A stretch of 7,285 nt of DNA from Coraliomargarita sp. CAG:312 (GTDB taxonomy: Bacteria; Verrucomicrobiota; Verrucomicrobiia; Opitutales; Intestinicryptomonadaceae). The position numbers were made by a program, and so were the translations under genes. The notes beneath the pieces are model-generated. The model was not told where the DNA came from. It searched no databases and worked only from the letters and a program-made list of their open reading frames with translations. The stretch covers positions 12,201-19,485 of the forward strand of contig FR901601.1 of the NCBI GenBank assembly GCA_000438015.1, in the 5' to 3' direction. This document shows, piece after piece, positions 1-5,661 of the stretch; within the stretch, counting starts at the first letter, position 1; every line of letters begins with the position of its first letter.

Positions 1-39
1 GGCGCACACAGTTTTTGTGCGCGCCGCTTTTTTCTTTTT
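1..39 (+). terminator. Probable intrinsic terminator of a plus-strand gene left of the window
   Basis: Bases 1-5 (GGCGC) pair with 21-25 (GCGCC). After one A/C mismatch, bases 7-10 pair with 16-19, leaving the loop GTTTT. Two bases later come T6 (28-33), C and T5 (35-39), the layout of a Rho-independent terminator read on the plus strand. An alternative register pairs 2-8 with 16-22 in a perfect 7-bp stem. On the minus strand the same stem is preceded by A-rich sequence, so it could also act on dapL transcripts, but the bases that would show a minus-strand T tract lie outside the window. Confidence 0.7.
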
Positions 40-43
40 AGGC

Positions 44-59
44 GGGGGAGATTTCCCCC
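44..59 (-). other. G/C hairpin just downstream of dapL
   Basis: Bases 44-49 (GGGGGA) pair with 54-59 (TCCCCC) around a 4-base loop, 27 bases past the dapL stop. On the minus strand no T tract follows it (GCC and then A-rich sequence), so it is not a classical intrinsic terminator by itself. It may stabilise the 3' end of the dapL message or act together with the hairpin at 1-25. Confidence 0.35.
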
Positions 60-86
60 CATCTGCGTCCAATTCCGCAAACTTCG

Positions 87-1331
87 TTAAAATTCGAATT
101 TGGACTGGCTCATTCTGCGGTTAATTTCCGCTATTACCGCCTTTTCGGCGTCTTCGCCATGGGCTTCAAATGTGACGGAAAACCGCACAAACGCACCGGC
201 GTCGTCCCATGGGACAGTGCTAATCAAGTGTTCGGTTATCATCCATTGAGAGAAATCTTCCCCTGTTTTGAATTCTACTCGGCTTCCGTCTGGAAGTATT
301 GCCGCCTTGGGGGCTGGCATGTAGAGGAAGAATCCGGCGTTGGGCTTGCGCGGTTTAAACCCTAAGTTTTCAAGCACCTTTACAAGCATATCCATGCGGC
401 GCGAATATTTTGCGGCTATGGCGCGCGTTATATTCGGATTTTCCAATCCTTTTGCCGCTGCGAGTTGTATTCCTAAGAACTGTCCCGAGTCTGTATTGTC
501 CTTAACGTCTCCGTAGGCTTTTACTATTAGCGGATTTCCGCATACCCAACCTATCCTCCATCCGGTCATATTATGGCTCTTTGAAAGAGAGTGCAATTCG
601 ACAGCCACATCTTTTGCGCCTTCCACTTGCAGAATTGAAAGTGCATTCCCGTCAAATGTAAGCGAAGCGTACGCGGCGTCGGAAACGACTATAAGATTGT
701 TCTTTTTTGCAAAATCTACGAGTTTTTTGAAGAACTCTTTCGTGGCGCTTGCGCCGGTCGGATTGTTTGGATAATTTACGACGATTGCTTTTGCCCGTTT
801 TAGAATATCTTGAGGAATAGAATCTAAATCTGGAAGGAAACTATTCGATTCTTCTAGCTTTAGATTGTAAACTTCGCCTCCGAGATATTTTGCGTGCGTA
901 CCGAAAATGGGATAGCCTGGAATAGTCATTATTACGACATCTCCGGGGTTTATGAAGCAATTTGGCAGAATGCTCAAAGCCGCTTTAGAGCCAATTGAAT
1001 GTAAAATCTCCGTGTCTGGGTCGAGGTCGACGCCGAAGACTGCCTTCATATATCCGGCTGCTGCAACCTTGAAATCTCTGCCTCCGTTGTCCGCATAGCC
1101 GCGGTTGGCAGGGTCTTTTGCGGCTGCGTATAGGGCGTCAACAACTTCAGGGAAAGCCATGTCGTCGGGTTCTCCGACTCCCATGTCTATAATGGAGACA
1201 TCGGGTTTTGCGGCTTTTGCGGCGCGCTTGGCCCGCTTTATCTTCTCGAATTTATAAATGGCATTGCTTTTGCCATAATTAATGCCGCCGATTCTTTCGG
1301 CAAATAGGCTTTGTATGTATGAATCGCTCAT
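87..1331 (-). CDS. dapL: LL-diaminopimelate aminotransferase (DapL)
   Basis: A 414-residue fold-type I PLP aminotransferase. DapL converts tetrahydrodipicolinate and glutamate directly to LL-diaminopimelate and 2-oxoglutarate in the cytoplasm, bypassing the DapD/DapC/DapE steps of lysine and peptidoglycan-precursor synthesis. Visible features are the N-terminal GVGEPD motif (51-56), YADNGG (79-84), HSIGSK (111-116), NYPNNPTG (187-194), SDAAY (217-221), and the PLP-binding lysine K251 in SLSKSHNMTGWRIGW. R383 in VRFSVTF is the likely substrate-carboxylate arginine. The HSIGSK and SKSHNMTGWRIGW segments resemble DapL-type enzymes more than generic aspartate aminotransferases. The length is usual for the family and the protein is complete at both ends. 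The ATG at 1331 gives the expected N terminus, but I see no clear Shine-Dalgarno before it. It is transcribed away from panC. DapL is known in Chlamydiae and Verrucomicrobia, among others. A different aminotransferase specificity is possible but less likely. Confidence 0.9.
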   Translation of the reverse strand: MSDSYIQSLFAERIGGINYGKSNAIYKFEKIKRAKRAAKAAKPDVSIIDMGVGEPDDMAFPEVVDALYAAAKDPANRGYADNGGRDFKVAAAGYMKAVFGVDLDPDTEILHSIGSKAALSILPNCFINPGDVVIMTIPGYPIFGTHAKYLGGEVYNLKLEESNSFLPDLDSIPQDILKRAKAIVVNYPNNPTGASATKEFFKKLVDFAKKNNLIVVSDAAYASLTFDGNALSILQVEGAKDVAVELHSLSKSHNMTGWRIGWVCGNPLIVKAYGDVKDNTDSGQFLGIQLAAAKGLENPNITRAIAAKYSRRMDMLVKVLENLGFKPRKPNAGFFLYMPAPKAAILPDGSRVEFKTGEDFSQWMITEHLISTVPWDDAGAFVRFSVTFEAHGEDAEKAVIAEINRRMSQSKFEF

Positions 1332-1416
1332 CTTTTTTGGCTTTATCGTTTATATGGGTTGATTTTTTTATAAAAGTGTTAAGGATATAAGAAATAAGAG
1401 AGTAGGATTAAAATCA
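1332..1416. promoter_or_regulatory. Divergent promoter region between dapL and panC
   Basis: This 85-bp A/T-rich gap separates two genes transcribed in opposite directions, so it must hold both promoters unless they lie inside coding sequence. For panC a weak candidate is TTGATT (1359-1364) with GATATA (1384-1389), at a long 19-base spacing. For dapL the minus strand carries TATAAA near 1350-1355 without a convincing partner box. The exact boxes are uncertain. AGGAT at 1404-1408, eight bases before the panC ATG, is a moderate ribosome binding site. Confidence 0.45.
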
Positions 1417-2259
1417 ATGAAAATAATAACTTCTCCAAAAGAAATGGCCGCATTTGCAAAACAGATGCGTTCCGAAAATAAAAAAATAGCCCTTGTCCCT
1501 ACGATGGGAGCTCTGCATGATGGTCATCTCAGCCTTATTGACATAGCAAAGAGCAGGGCTGACGTGGTTGTAGTGTCGATATTCGTGAATCCTACTCAGT
1601 TCGGCCCAAATGAGGACTACGACAAGTATCCGCGGCAATTGGAGGCGGATGTTGCCGCATGCGAGTCCAGAGGGGCAACGGTTGTGTTTGCGCCGTCGCC
1701 GTCGGATATTTACGCTCCGGACGCTTCAACTTATGTAAACGAAGAACAGATTAGCCAGCATCTTTGCGGAAAATCCAGGCCAAAGCATTTCAGGGGAGTC
1801 ACCACCGTAGTCGCCATTTTATTTAACATAGTAAAGCCCGATATCGCCGTTTTTGGCGAAAAGGACGCCCAACAAATCTCAATTATAGAACGCATGGTCA
1901 GGGATTTGTTTATGGATGTTGAGATTGTGCGCGCGCCTATTGTCCGCGATGAAAACGGGTTGGCGCTTAGTTCGCGAAACAAGTATATGGACAAGCTTGA
2001 GAGAATCGGCGCGGCTCGCGTGCACGCCTCTCTTATAGCGGGAAAGAAACTTGTCGACGACGAGGGATGCACAAATGTGGACAGGGTTAAGGCTTTGGTC
2101 ATAAATACTGTCACAAATGCAAAGACGCGCGTTATATACGTTGAAATTGTAGATGCGAAGACTTCTTTGCCTGTTTCAGAGATAAAAATTGGGCACTGCC
2201 GCATCAGCATTGCGGTATGGTATGGGCAGACTCGCCTAATCGACAATATAGGCGTTTAA
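1417..2259 (+). CDS. panC: Pantothenate synthetase (pantoate-beta-alanine ligase)
   Basis: A 280-residue protein of normal family length. PanC joins pantoate and beta-alanine, using ATP and releasing AMP and diphosphate; this is the last step of vitamin B5 synthesis before coenzyme A. It belongs to the HIGH-type nucleotidyltransferase superfamily. Visible motifs are PTMGALHDGH (28-37, the HIGH equivalent), FVNPTQFGPNEDYDKYPR (56-73, pantoate site), GKSRPKHFRGV (118-128), FGEKDAQQ (146-153) and LSSRN (184-188, the KMSKS equivalent). The C-terminal part is the smaller dimer/lid domain. The ATG is supported by an AGGAT eight bases upstream and by the usual MKII-type start. It is the first gene of a rightward block, with nadB 25 bases downstream. 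No panB or panD is in the window. Confidence 0.96.
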   Translation: MKIITSPKEMAAFAKQMRSENKKIALVPTMGALHDGHLSLIDIAKSRADVVVVSIFVNPTQFGPNEDYDKYPRQLEADVAACESRGATVVFAPSPSDIYAPDASTYVNEEQISQHLCGKSRPKHFRGVTTVVAILFNIVKPDIAVFGEKDAQQISIIERMVRDLFMDVEIVRAPIVRDENGLALSSRNKYMDKLERIGAARVHASLIAGKKLVDDEGCTNVDRVKALVINTVTNAKTRVIYVEIVDAKTSLPVSEIKIGHCRISIAVWYGQTRLIDNIGV

Positions 2260-2284
2260 CTAAACTTAAATTGAAAATAAAAAA

Positions 2285-3880
2285 ATGAATTTCGACGTAG
2301 TAGTTGTCGGAAGCGGAATTGCGGGGCTTAGTTTCGCCCTAAAAACCGCTAAACTAGGGCATAAAGTAGCCATCGTTACCAAAAAGGAGCGTTCGGATAC
2401 CAATACAAACCATGCGCAGGGCGGCATTGCCAGCGTCACTAGCTGTGCGGACGATTTTGAGTCGCATGTCCGCGATACTTTGATTGCCGGAGACGGCCTT
2501 TGCCGCGAAGATGTAGTTCGGGCAATCGTAAAATCGGGGCCCGCGCAAATAAAGGATTTAATCGCCGAAGGCGTAGAATTTACAAGCCTCGAAGATGGAA
2601 CTCCGTCTTTGGGGAGGGAAGGCGGGCACTCCCAGAGGCGCATATTGCACGTAAAAGACTATACGGGAAGGGCGATAGAGGAGGCTCTTTTAAAATGCGT
2701 AGCTGAAAATAAGAATATCACCGTATTCGAGCATCATTTCGCGATAGACTTGATTACGCGCTCAAAGGCGAAATCGCTTGTGGAAAAAACCGGAGACAGC
2801 ATTGTTGGAGTGTATGTTTACGACGTAAAAAATAGCTGCGTAAAAAGATTTAAGACTCCAGTCGTGATGCTTGCAACCGGAGGCACGGGATGCGTTTATC
2901 TTTATACCACCAATCCGGAGATAGCCACAGGGGACGGTATCGCCATGGCGTATCGCGCCGGCGCGGAAGTGGCTAATCTTGAATTCATACAATTCCATCC
3001 TACTGCCCTATATTCCCAGACAGGAGAGAGATTCCTTATATCCGAGGCTGTCCGCGGAGAAGGCGCAATTTTGCGCAATGGCAAAGGGGAGGCGTTTATG
3101 GAAAAGTACGACCCCAGAAAGGATTTGGCTCCGCGCGATATCGTTGCAAGGGCGATAGACAGCGAGATGAAGCGCTTGGGAACTCCGCATGTGTGGCTAG
3201 ATATAACCCACCGCTCGGCTGAGGAGCTGCGAAACCGCTTTCCGCAAATTTACGAACATTGTTTGGAAAAAGGCATAGACATATCAAAAGACTACATGCC
3301 GGTGGTTCCCGCCGCCCATTATATGTGCGGCGGAGTCTTGACTAAGCTCGACGCTTCAACCTCAATCAAGGGCCTTTATGCGTGCGGGGAAGTTGCTTGC
3401 ACAGGGCTTCACGGGGCGAATAGGCTGGCAAGCAATTCGCTTTTGGAGGCAGTTGTCTTGGCTAACAACGCTTCCATTGCGGTTGACGAATATTTGAAGT
3501 CGGCAGACTCGCGTGAACAGGATGTTCCGCTTTGGAAAGACGGAGACATGCGCGATCCCGATGAAAGGGTTGTGCTCCAACACAATATGGGAGAGCTGCA
3601 GCGAACCATGTGGGACTATGTGGGAATCGTCCGTTCGACAAAACGCCTTGAACGCGCGCTAAACCGCTTGGAAAACTTGCACAGGGAAATAGACGAGTAT
3701 TATTGGAATTTCAAGATAGAGCCTGCTCTAATAGAATTGCGCAACGAGGTTCAGGTCGCAATTTTGATAATCCGTTCCGCCCTTTCCCGGCACGAGAGCC
3801 GCGGTTTGCATTGCACGTTGGATTATCCCGAGAAATTGCCGGCAGCGCGGGATACAATCCTAAAGAGGGAAACATTTTAA
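2285..3880 (+). CDS. nadB: L-aspartate oxidase
   Basis: A 531-residue FAD enzyme of the succinate dehydrogenase/fumarate reductase flavoprotein family. It oxidises L-aspartate to iminoaspartate, which NadA condenses with dihydroxyacetone phosphate to quinolinate for NAD. Oxygen or fumarate can serve as acceptor in this family. Visible features are the FAD dinucleotide-binding GSGIAG (9-14), HAQGGIA (43-49), GGHSQRRILH (113-122), HPTALY (238-243), APRDIVARA (282-290) with the expected catalytic R284, H345 in HYMCGG, and GANRLASNSLLE (377-388). The catalytic residues keep the spacing of E. coli NadB (offset of six). The C-terminal helical domain (about 425-515) favours NadB over FrdA/SdhA. Only A-rich sequence precedes the ATG, with no Shine-Dalgarno. 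It lies 25 bases after panC and 24 before apt; nadA and nadC are not in the window. Confidence 0.95.
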   Translation: MNFDVVVVGSGIAGLSFALKTAKLGHKVAIVTKKERSDTNTNHAQGGIASVTSCADDFESHVRDTLIAGDGLCREDVVRAIVKSGPAQIKDLIAEGVEFTSLEDGTPSLGREGGHSQRRILHVKDYTGRAIEEALLKCVAENKNITVFEHHFAIDLITRSKAKSLVEKTGDSIVGVYVYDVKNSCVKRFKTPVVMLATGGTGCVYLYTTNPEIATGDGIAMAYRAGAEVANLEFIQFHPTALYSQTGERFLISEAVRGEGAILRNGKGEAFMEKYDPRKDLAPRDIVARAIDSEMKRLGTPHVWLDITHRSAEELRNRFPQIYEHCLEKGIDISKDYMPVVPAAHYMCGGVLTKLDASTSIKGLYACGEVACTGLHGANRLASNSLLEAVVLANNASIAVDEYLKSADSREQDVPLWKDGDMRDPDERVVLQHNMGELQRTMWDYVGIVRSTKRLERALNRLENLHREIDEYYWNFKIEPALIELRNEVQVAILIIRSALSRHESRGLHCTLDYPEKLPAARDTILKRETF

Positions 3881-3904
3881 CTAATCAGTCTGCGTATTCT
3901 CAAA

Positions 3905-4417
3905 ATGAATTTTGAAAAGTATATTCTTGGTATTCCCGATTTCCCTAAAGAAGGGGTGCTTTTTTACGACATAACTCCGCTTATGGCAAATCCGGAAGCC
4001 TACCAACAGGTAATCGCGGAGCTTTCCGCCAAAATAGCCCAATACAAGCCTACAAAGATAATGGCTGCGGAATCGCGCGGATTTTTTTTCGGGCCAGCTG
4101 TCGCGCTTAATTTGCGCTTGCCTTTTATTCCTATACGAAAAAAAGGCAAACTTCCGCGCGAAACCATAGATGTGAGCTACCAGCTTGAATACGGCACAGA
4201 CACGTTGTGCGTCCATAAGCAAGATATTGCAAAAGATGACAGTCTTGTGGTTCTTGACGATATTCTCGCAACCGGGGGAACGGCTGAAGCGATGTGTAAG
4301 ATGGTGGAGCTTTCGGGTGCGAAAGTCGCCTGTTGCGCGTTTTTTATGGAGCTTGCATTTTTAAAAGGAAGAGACAGGCTGTCGGGCAGAAATGTTGTGT
4401 CGATGCTCGTAAAGTAA
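3905..4417 (+). CDS. apt: Adenine phosphoribosyltransferase
   Basis: A 170-residue type I phosphoribosyltransferase, complete and of usual length. It converts adenine and PRPP to AMP and diphosphate in the cytoplasm (purine salvage). Visible features are IPDFPKEGVLFYDITPL (10-26, the APT hallmark), ESRGFFFG (56-63), the flexible-loop segment RKKGKLP (78-84), YQLEYGTD (92-99) and the PRPP-binding motif VVLDDILATGGTA (115-127). The start at 3905 gives the canonical N terminus, although no Shine-Dalgarno is visible. It sits 24 bases after nadB and 27 before a lipoprotein gene, consistent with one transcript. A T8 run (4082-4089) and an A7 run (4138-4144) lie in the coding sequence, but the frame is intact through both. 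Confidence 0.95.
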   Translation: MNFEKYILGIPDFPKEGVLFYDITPLMANPEAYQQVIAELSAKIAQYKPTKIMAAESRGFFFGPAVALNLRLPFIPIRKKGKLPRETIDVSYQLEYGTDTLCVHKQDIAKDDSLVVLDDILATGGTAEAMCKMVELSGAKVACCAFFMELAFLKGRDRLSGRNVVSMLVK

Positions 4418-4444
4418 ACATATTTTTTCCCGATATATAACCAG

Positions 4445-4849
4445 ATGAAAGCTTTAATAAATTCGCTATTTTTATGCTTGATGCTGATTTTTTGCGGCTG
4501 CGCGTCGGAAGTTCAGTTTTATCCTATGTCTCCGGGCTATGCCGGAGAGCCTGTCCCGCTTGAAGATGTCCAGCTTTTTATAACTCAAAAGCCTCCCTAT
4601 AAATATAAGGAACTTGGAATGGTCACGTACAATACCAGCGGCGGATATCCCCAAAACGAAATCGATATATACCAGAAGTTAAGGGAAAAGGCTGCCCAAA
4701 TTGGAGCCAGCGGAGTTATTATAATGAATTCGCAGTCTGCGGTTCAAAGTTTCCCCTCTTATTCTGTGGATATGTACGGAAATTTAGTGGAGACTTCTAA
4801 TATATATTCAAATACGCTTTATCGCGGAATGGCAATAAAGCGGTTATAA
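4445..4849 (+). CDS. Small predicted lipoprotein, function unknown
   Basis: A 134-residue protein with a short charged start (MK), a hydrophobic segment (residues 4-17) and Cys19 in the context IFCGCAS. This fits a type II (lipoprotein) signal peptide, although the lipobox is imperfect because F and C occupy the -3 and -2 positions. The mature part has YKELGMVTYN (54-63) and then KLREKAAQIGASGVIIM (78-94), ending with RGMAIKRL. The pattern 'ELG.V ... LR.KAA..GA.GVI ... G.AIK' is reminiscent of small envelope lipoproteins and YbjQ-like/DUF4156-like domains, but I cannot assign a family firmly. The serine/tyrosine-rich segment at about 95-125 looks less ordered. It is the last gene of the panC-nadB-apt block, 27 bases after apt, and is followed by a terminator. 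It has no evident functional link to cofactor synthesis. Confidence 0.8.
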   Translation: MKALINSLFLCLMLIFCGCASEVQFYPMSPGYAGEPVPLEDVQLFITQKPPYKYKELGMVTYNTSGGYPQNEIDIYQKLREKAAQIGASGVIIMNSQSAVQSFPSYSVDMYGNLVETSNIYSNTLYRGMAIKRL

Positions 4850-4908
4850 TACGCGAATGGCTGAAGTTTTTCTTTGCGCGGATTGGAGCTCTTTATTAAG
4901 ATTATTAT

Positions 4909-4930
4909 CGCTTGTGAATAAGCGTTTTTT
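4909..4930 (+). terminator. Intrinsic terminator after the panC-nadB-apt-lipoprotein block
   Basis: CGCTT (4909-4913) pairs with AAGCG (4920-4924). A further G-T pair closes a TGAA tetraloop, and T6 (4925-4930) follows directly. It begins 59 bases after the lipoprotein stop codon. This is a short but well-formed Rho-independent terminator on the plus strand. Confidence 0.75.
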
Positions 4931-4948
4931 AGTGGCTTGAGCTTCTTA

Positions 4949-5036
4949 TCCGCCGGGGCGGTTAAGCCGCATTGCCGTTTTTTTCCGCCTTTTTAGTTGT
5001 GGGCGGAGATTGTTTTTGTGAAAGGCGGAGTTTTTT
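4949..5036 (+). terminator. Complex hairpin region; second terminator or leader attenuator
   Basis: TCCGCCTTT (4984-4992) pairs perfectly over 9 bp with AAAGGCGGA (5021-5029). G and T6 (5030-5036) follow, giving a terminator shape with a long loop. The same TCCGCC can instead pair with GGCGGA at 5002-5007. Upstream, a second TCCGCC (4949-4954), a GGCGG (4957-4961) and a small hairpin GCGG-TTAAG-CCGC (4958-4970) add further options. It could be a backup terminator for the upstream operon or part of the leader of the DUF486 gene. The sequence alone does not decide, because I cannot place the transcription start. Confidence 0.5.
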
Positions 5037-5037
5037 C

Positions 5038-5065
5038 TTGAGCGGCGCATTATAAGTTGTAATAT
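5038..5065 (+). promoter_or_regulatory. Possible weak promoter for the DUF486 gene
   Basis: TTGAGC (5038-5043) and TAATAT (5060-5065) lie 16 bases apart, each matching the sigma-70 consensus at four of six positions. TATAAG (5051-5056) is an alternative -10 box without a good partner. The position, just after the second terminator-like hairpin and 20 bases before the ATG, is suitable, but the evidence is weak. Confidence 0.25.
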
Positions 5066-5085
5066 CGCGCCTTTGTTTTTTTAAG

Positions 5086-5424
5086 ATGAAGTACTTTTTG
5101 CCAATAGTTTTGCTTACGGCTTCAAATGTGTTTATGATGTTCGCATGGTACGGACATTTGAAATTTAAGTCGGCTTCATTGTGGATTGTTATCGTCGTAA
5201 GCTGGTTGATTGCCTTTTTCGAATATTGCCTTCAAGTCCCGGCAAACAGAATAGGGCATCAATATTTTTCCGCCGCGCAGCTAAAAACTATGCAGGAGGT
5301 TATAACTCTTGTTGTCTTTTGCGTATTTTCCGTCCTTTATTTAAAAGAGGAATTAAAGTGGAACTATTTTGTGGGATTCGCATTTATGGTTTTGGCGGTA
5401 TTTTTTGTATTTAAAAAATGGTAG
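5086..5424 (+). CDS. DUF486 family (DMT-like) inner-membrane protein
   Basis: A 112-residue protein with four predicted membrane helices, at about 3-22, 31-48, 70-87 and 93-110, joined by short loops. Recognisable family features are FAWYGHLK (19-26), EYCLQVPANRIG (46-57), and the segment QLKTMQEVITLVVFCVF (65-81) followed by YLKEELKWNY. This matches the DUF486 family, small four-helix proteins related to the drug/metabolite transporter superfamily. Their substrate is not known to me, so transport is an inference from the fold. The length is typical and the protein is complete. The ATG at 5086 has an A/T-rich upstream region with no Shine-Dalgarno. The DUF6485 gene starts 33 bases after its TAG stop. 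Confidence 0.88.
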   Translation: MKYFLPIVLLTASNVFMMFAWYGHLKFKSASLWIVIVVSWLIAFFEYCLQVPANRIGHQYFSAAQLKTMQEVITLVVFCVFSVLYLKEELKWNYFVGFAFMVLAVFFVFKKW

Positions 5425-5457
5425 CAAAATTTTTTATGCATAGAATAATTGGCTGGT

Positions 5458-5658
5458 ATGGAATGTAAAATATTGGAAAATAAAAAGCGCTGTTCGTGTT
5501 CTTACGGGTGCCCAAAATCTGGGTTCTGTTGCGAGTGCATCAAATACCATGTATCAAAACGCCAATTGCCGGCATGCTTTTTCCCGCCGGATGCGGAAAA
5601 AACATACGACCGCTCATTTGAGCATTTTGCGCGGTTGGTGGCAGAAAAAAAAGTCTAG
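5458..5658 (+). CDS. DUF6485 family small cysteine-rich protein
   Basis: A 66-residue protein with eight cysteines (3, 12, 14, 18, 24, 25, 27, 40) and a histidine at 31. The spacing CxC...C.....CCEC...H, followed by LPACFF (37-42) and TYDRSFEHF (49-57), matches my recollection of the DUF6485 family. The cysteines suggest zinc or iron-sulfur binding in the cytoplasm; this is inference, and I know of no demonstrated function. I chose the ATG at 5458 over an upstream TTG at 5449 because family members begin MECK-like. No Shine-Dalgarno is visible. The last coding bases include an A8 run (5645-5652). The TAG stop is followed after three bases by the in-frame GTG of the U32 gene, so the two are probably co-transcribed and may be translationally coupled. 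Confidence 0.82.
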   Translation: MECKILENKKRCSCSYGCPKSGFCCECIKYHVSKRQLPACFFPPDAEKTYDRSFEHFARLVAEKKV

Positions 5659-5661
5659 ATT

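Noticed and set aside
1731..2246. A 171-codon minus-strand open frame opposite panC
   Set aside because: It lies wholly inside the well-supported panC gene, its translation is serine/threonine-rich without a recognisable domain, and it is best explained as a shadow of panC codon usage.
4079..4145. T8 and A7 runs in apt as possible programmed frameshift sites
   Set aside because: The frame is intact and yields a full-length canonical Apt. The runs encode conserved or expected residues (GFFFG, RKKGK), and no fused alternative-frame product is suggested.
4857..4940. A 27-codon plus-strand ORF starting ATGGCTGAAG right after the lipoprotein gene
   Set aside because: It runs through the terminator hairpin and T tract at 4909-4930, has no ribosome binding site and no recognisable protein pattern.
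4931..5085. A known riboswitch class (for example guanidine) before the DUF486 gene
   Set aside because: I could not see the conserved core of a known class; only competing GC hairpins are evident, so no class was assigned.
5436..5468. A 10-codon ORF (MHRIIGWYGM) and an 8-bp palindrome TATGCATA upstream of the DUF6485 gene
   Set aside because: Too short and without a ribosome binding site to call a leader peptide; short A/T palindromes are expected by chance in such sequence.
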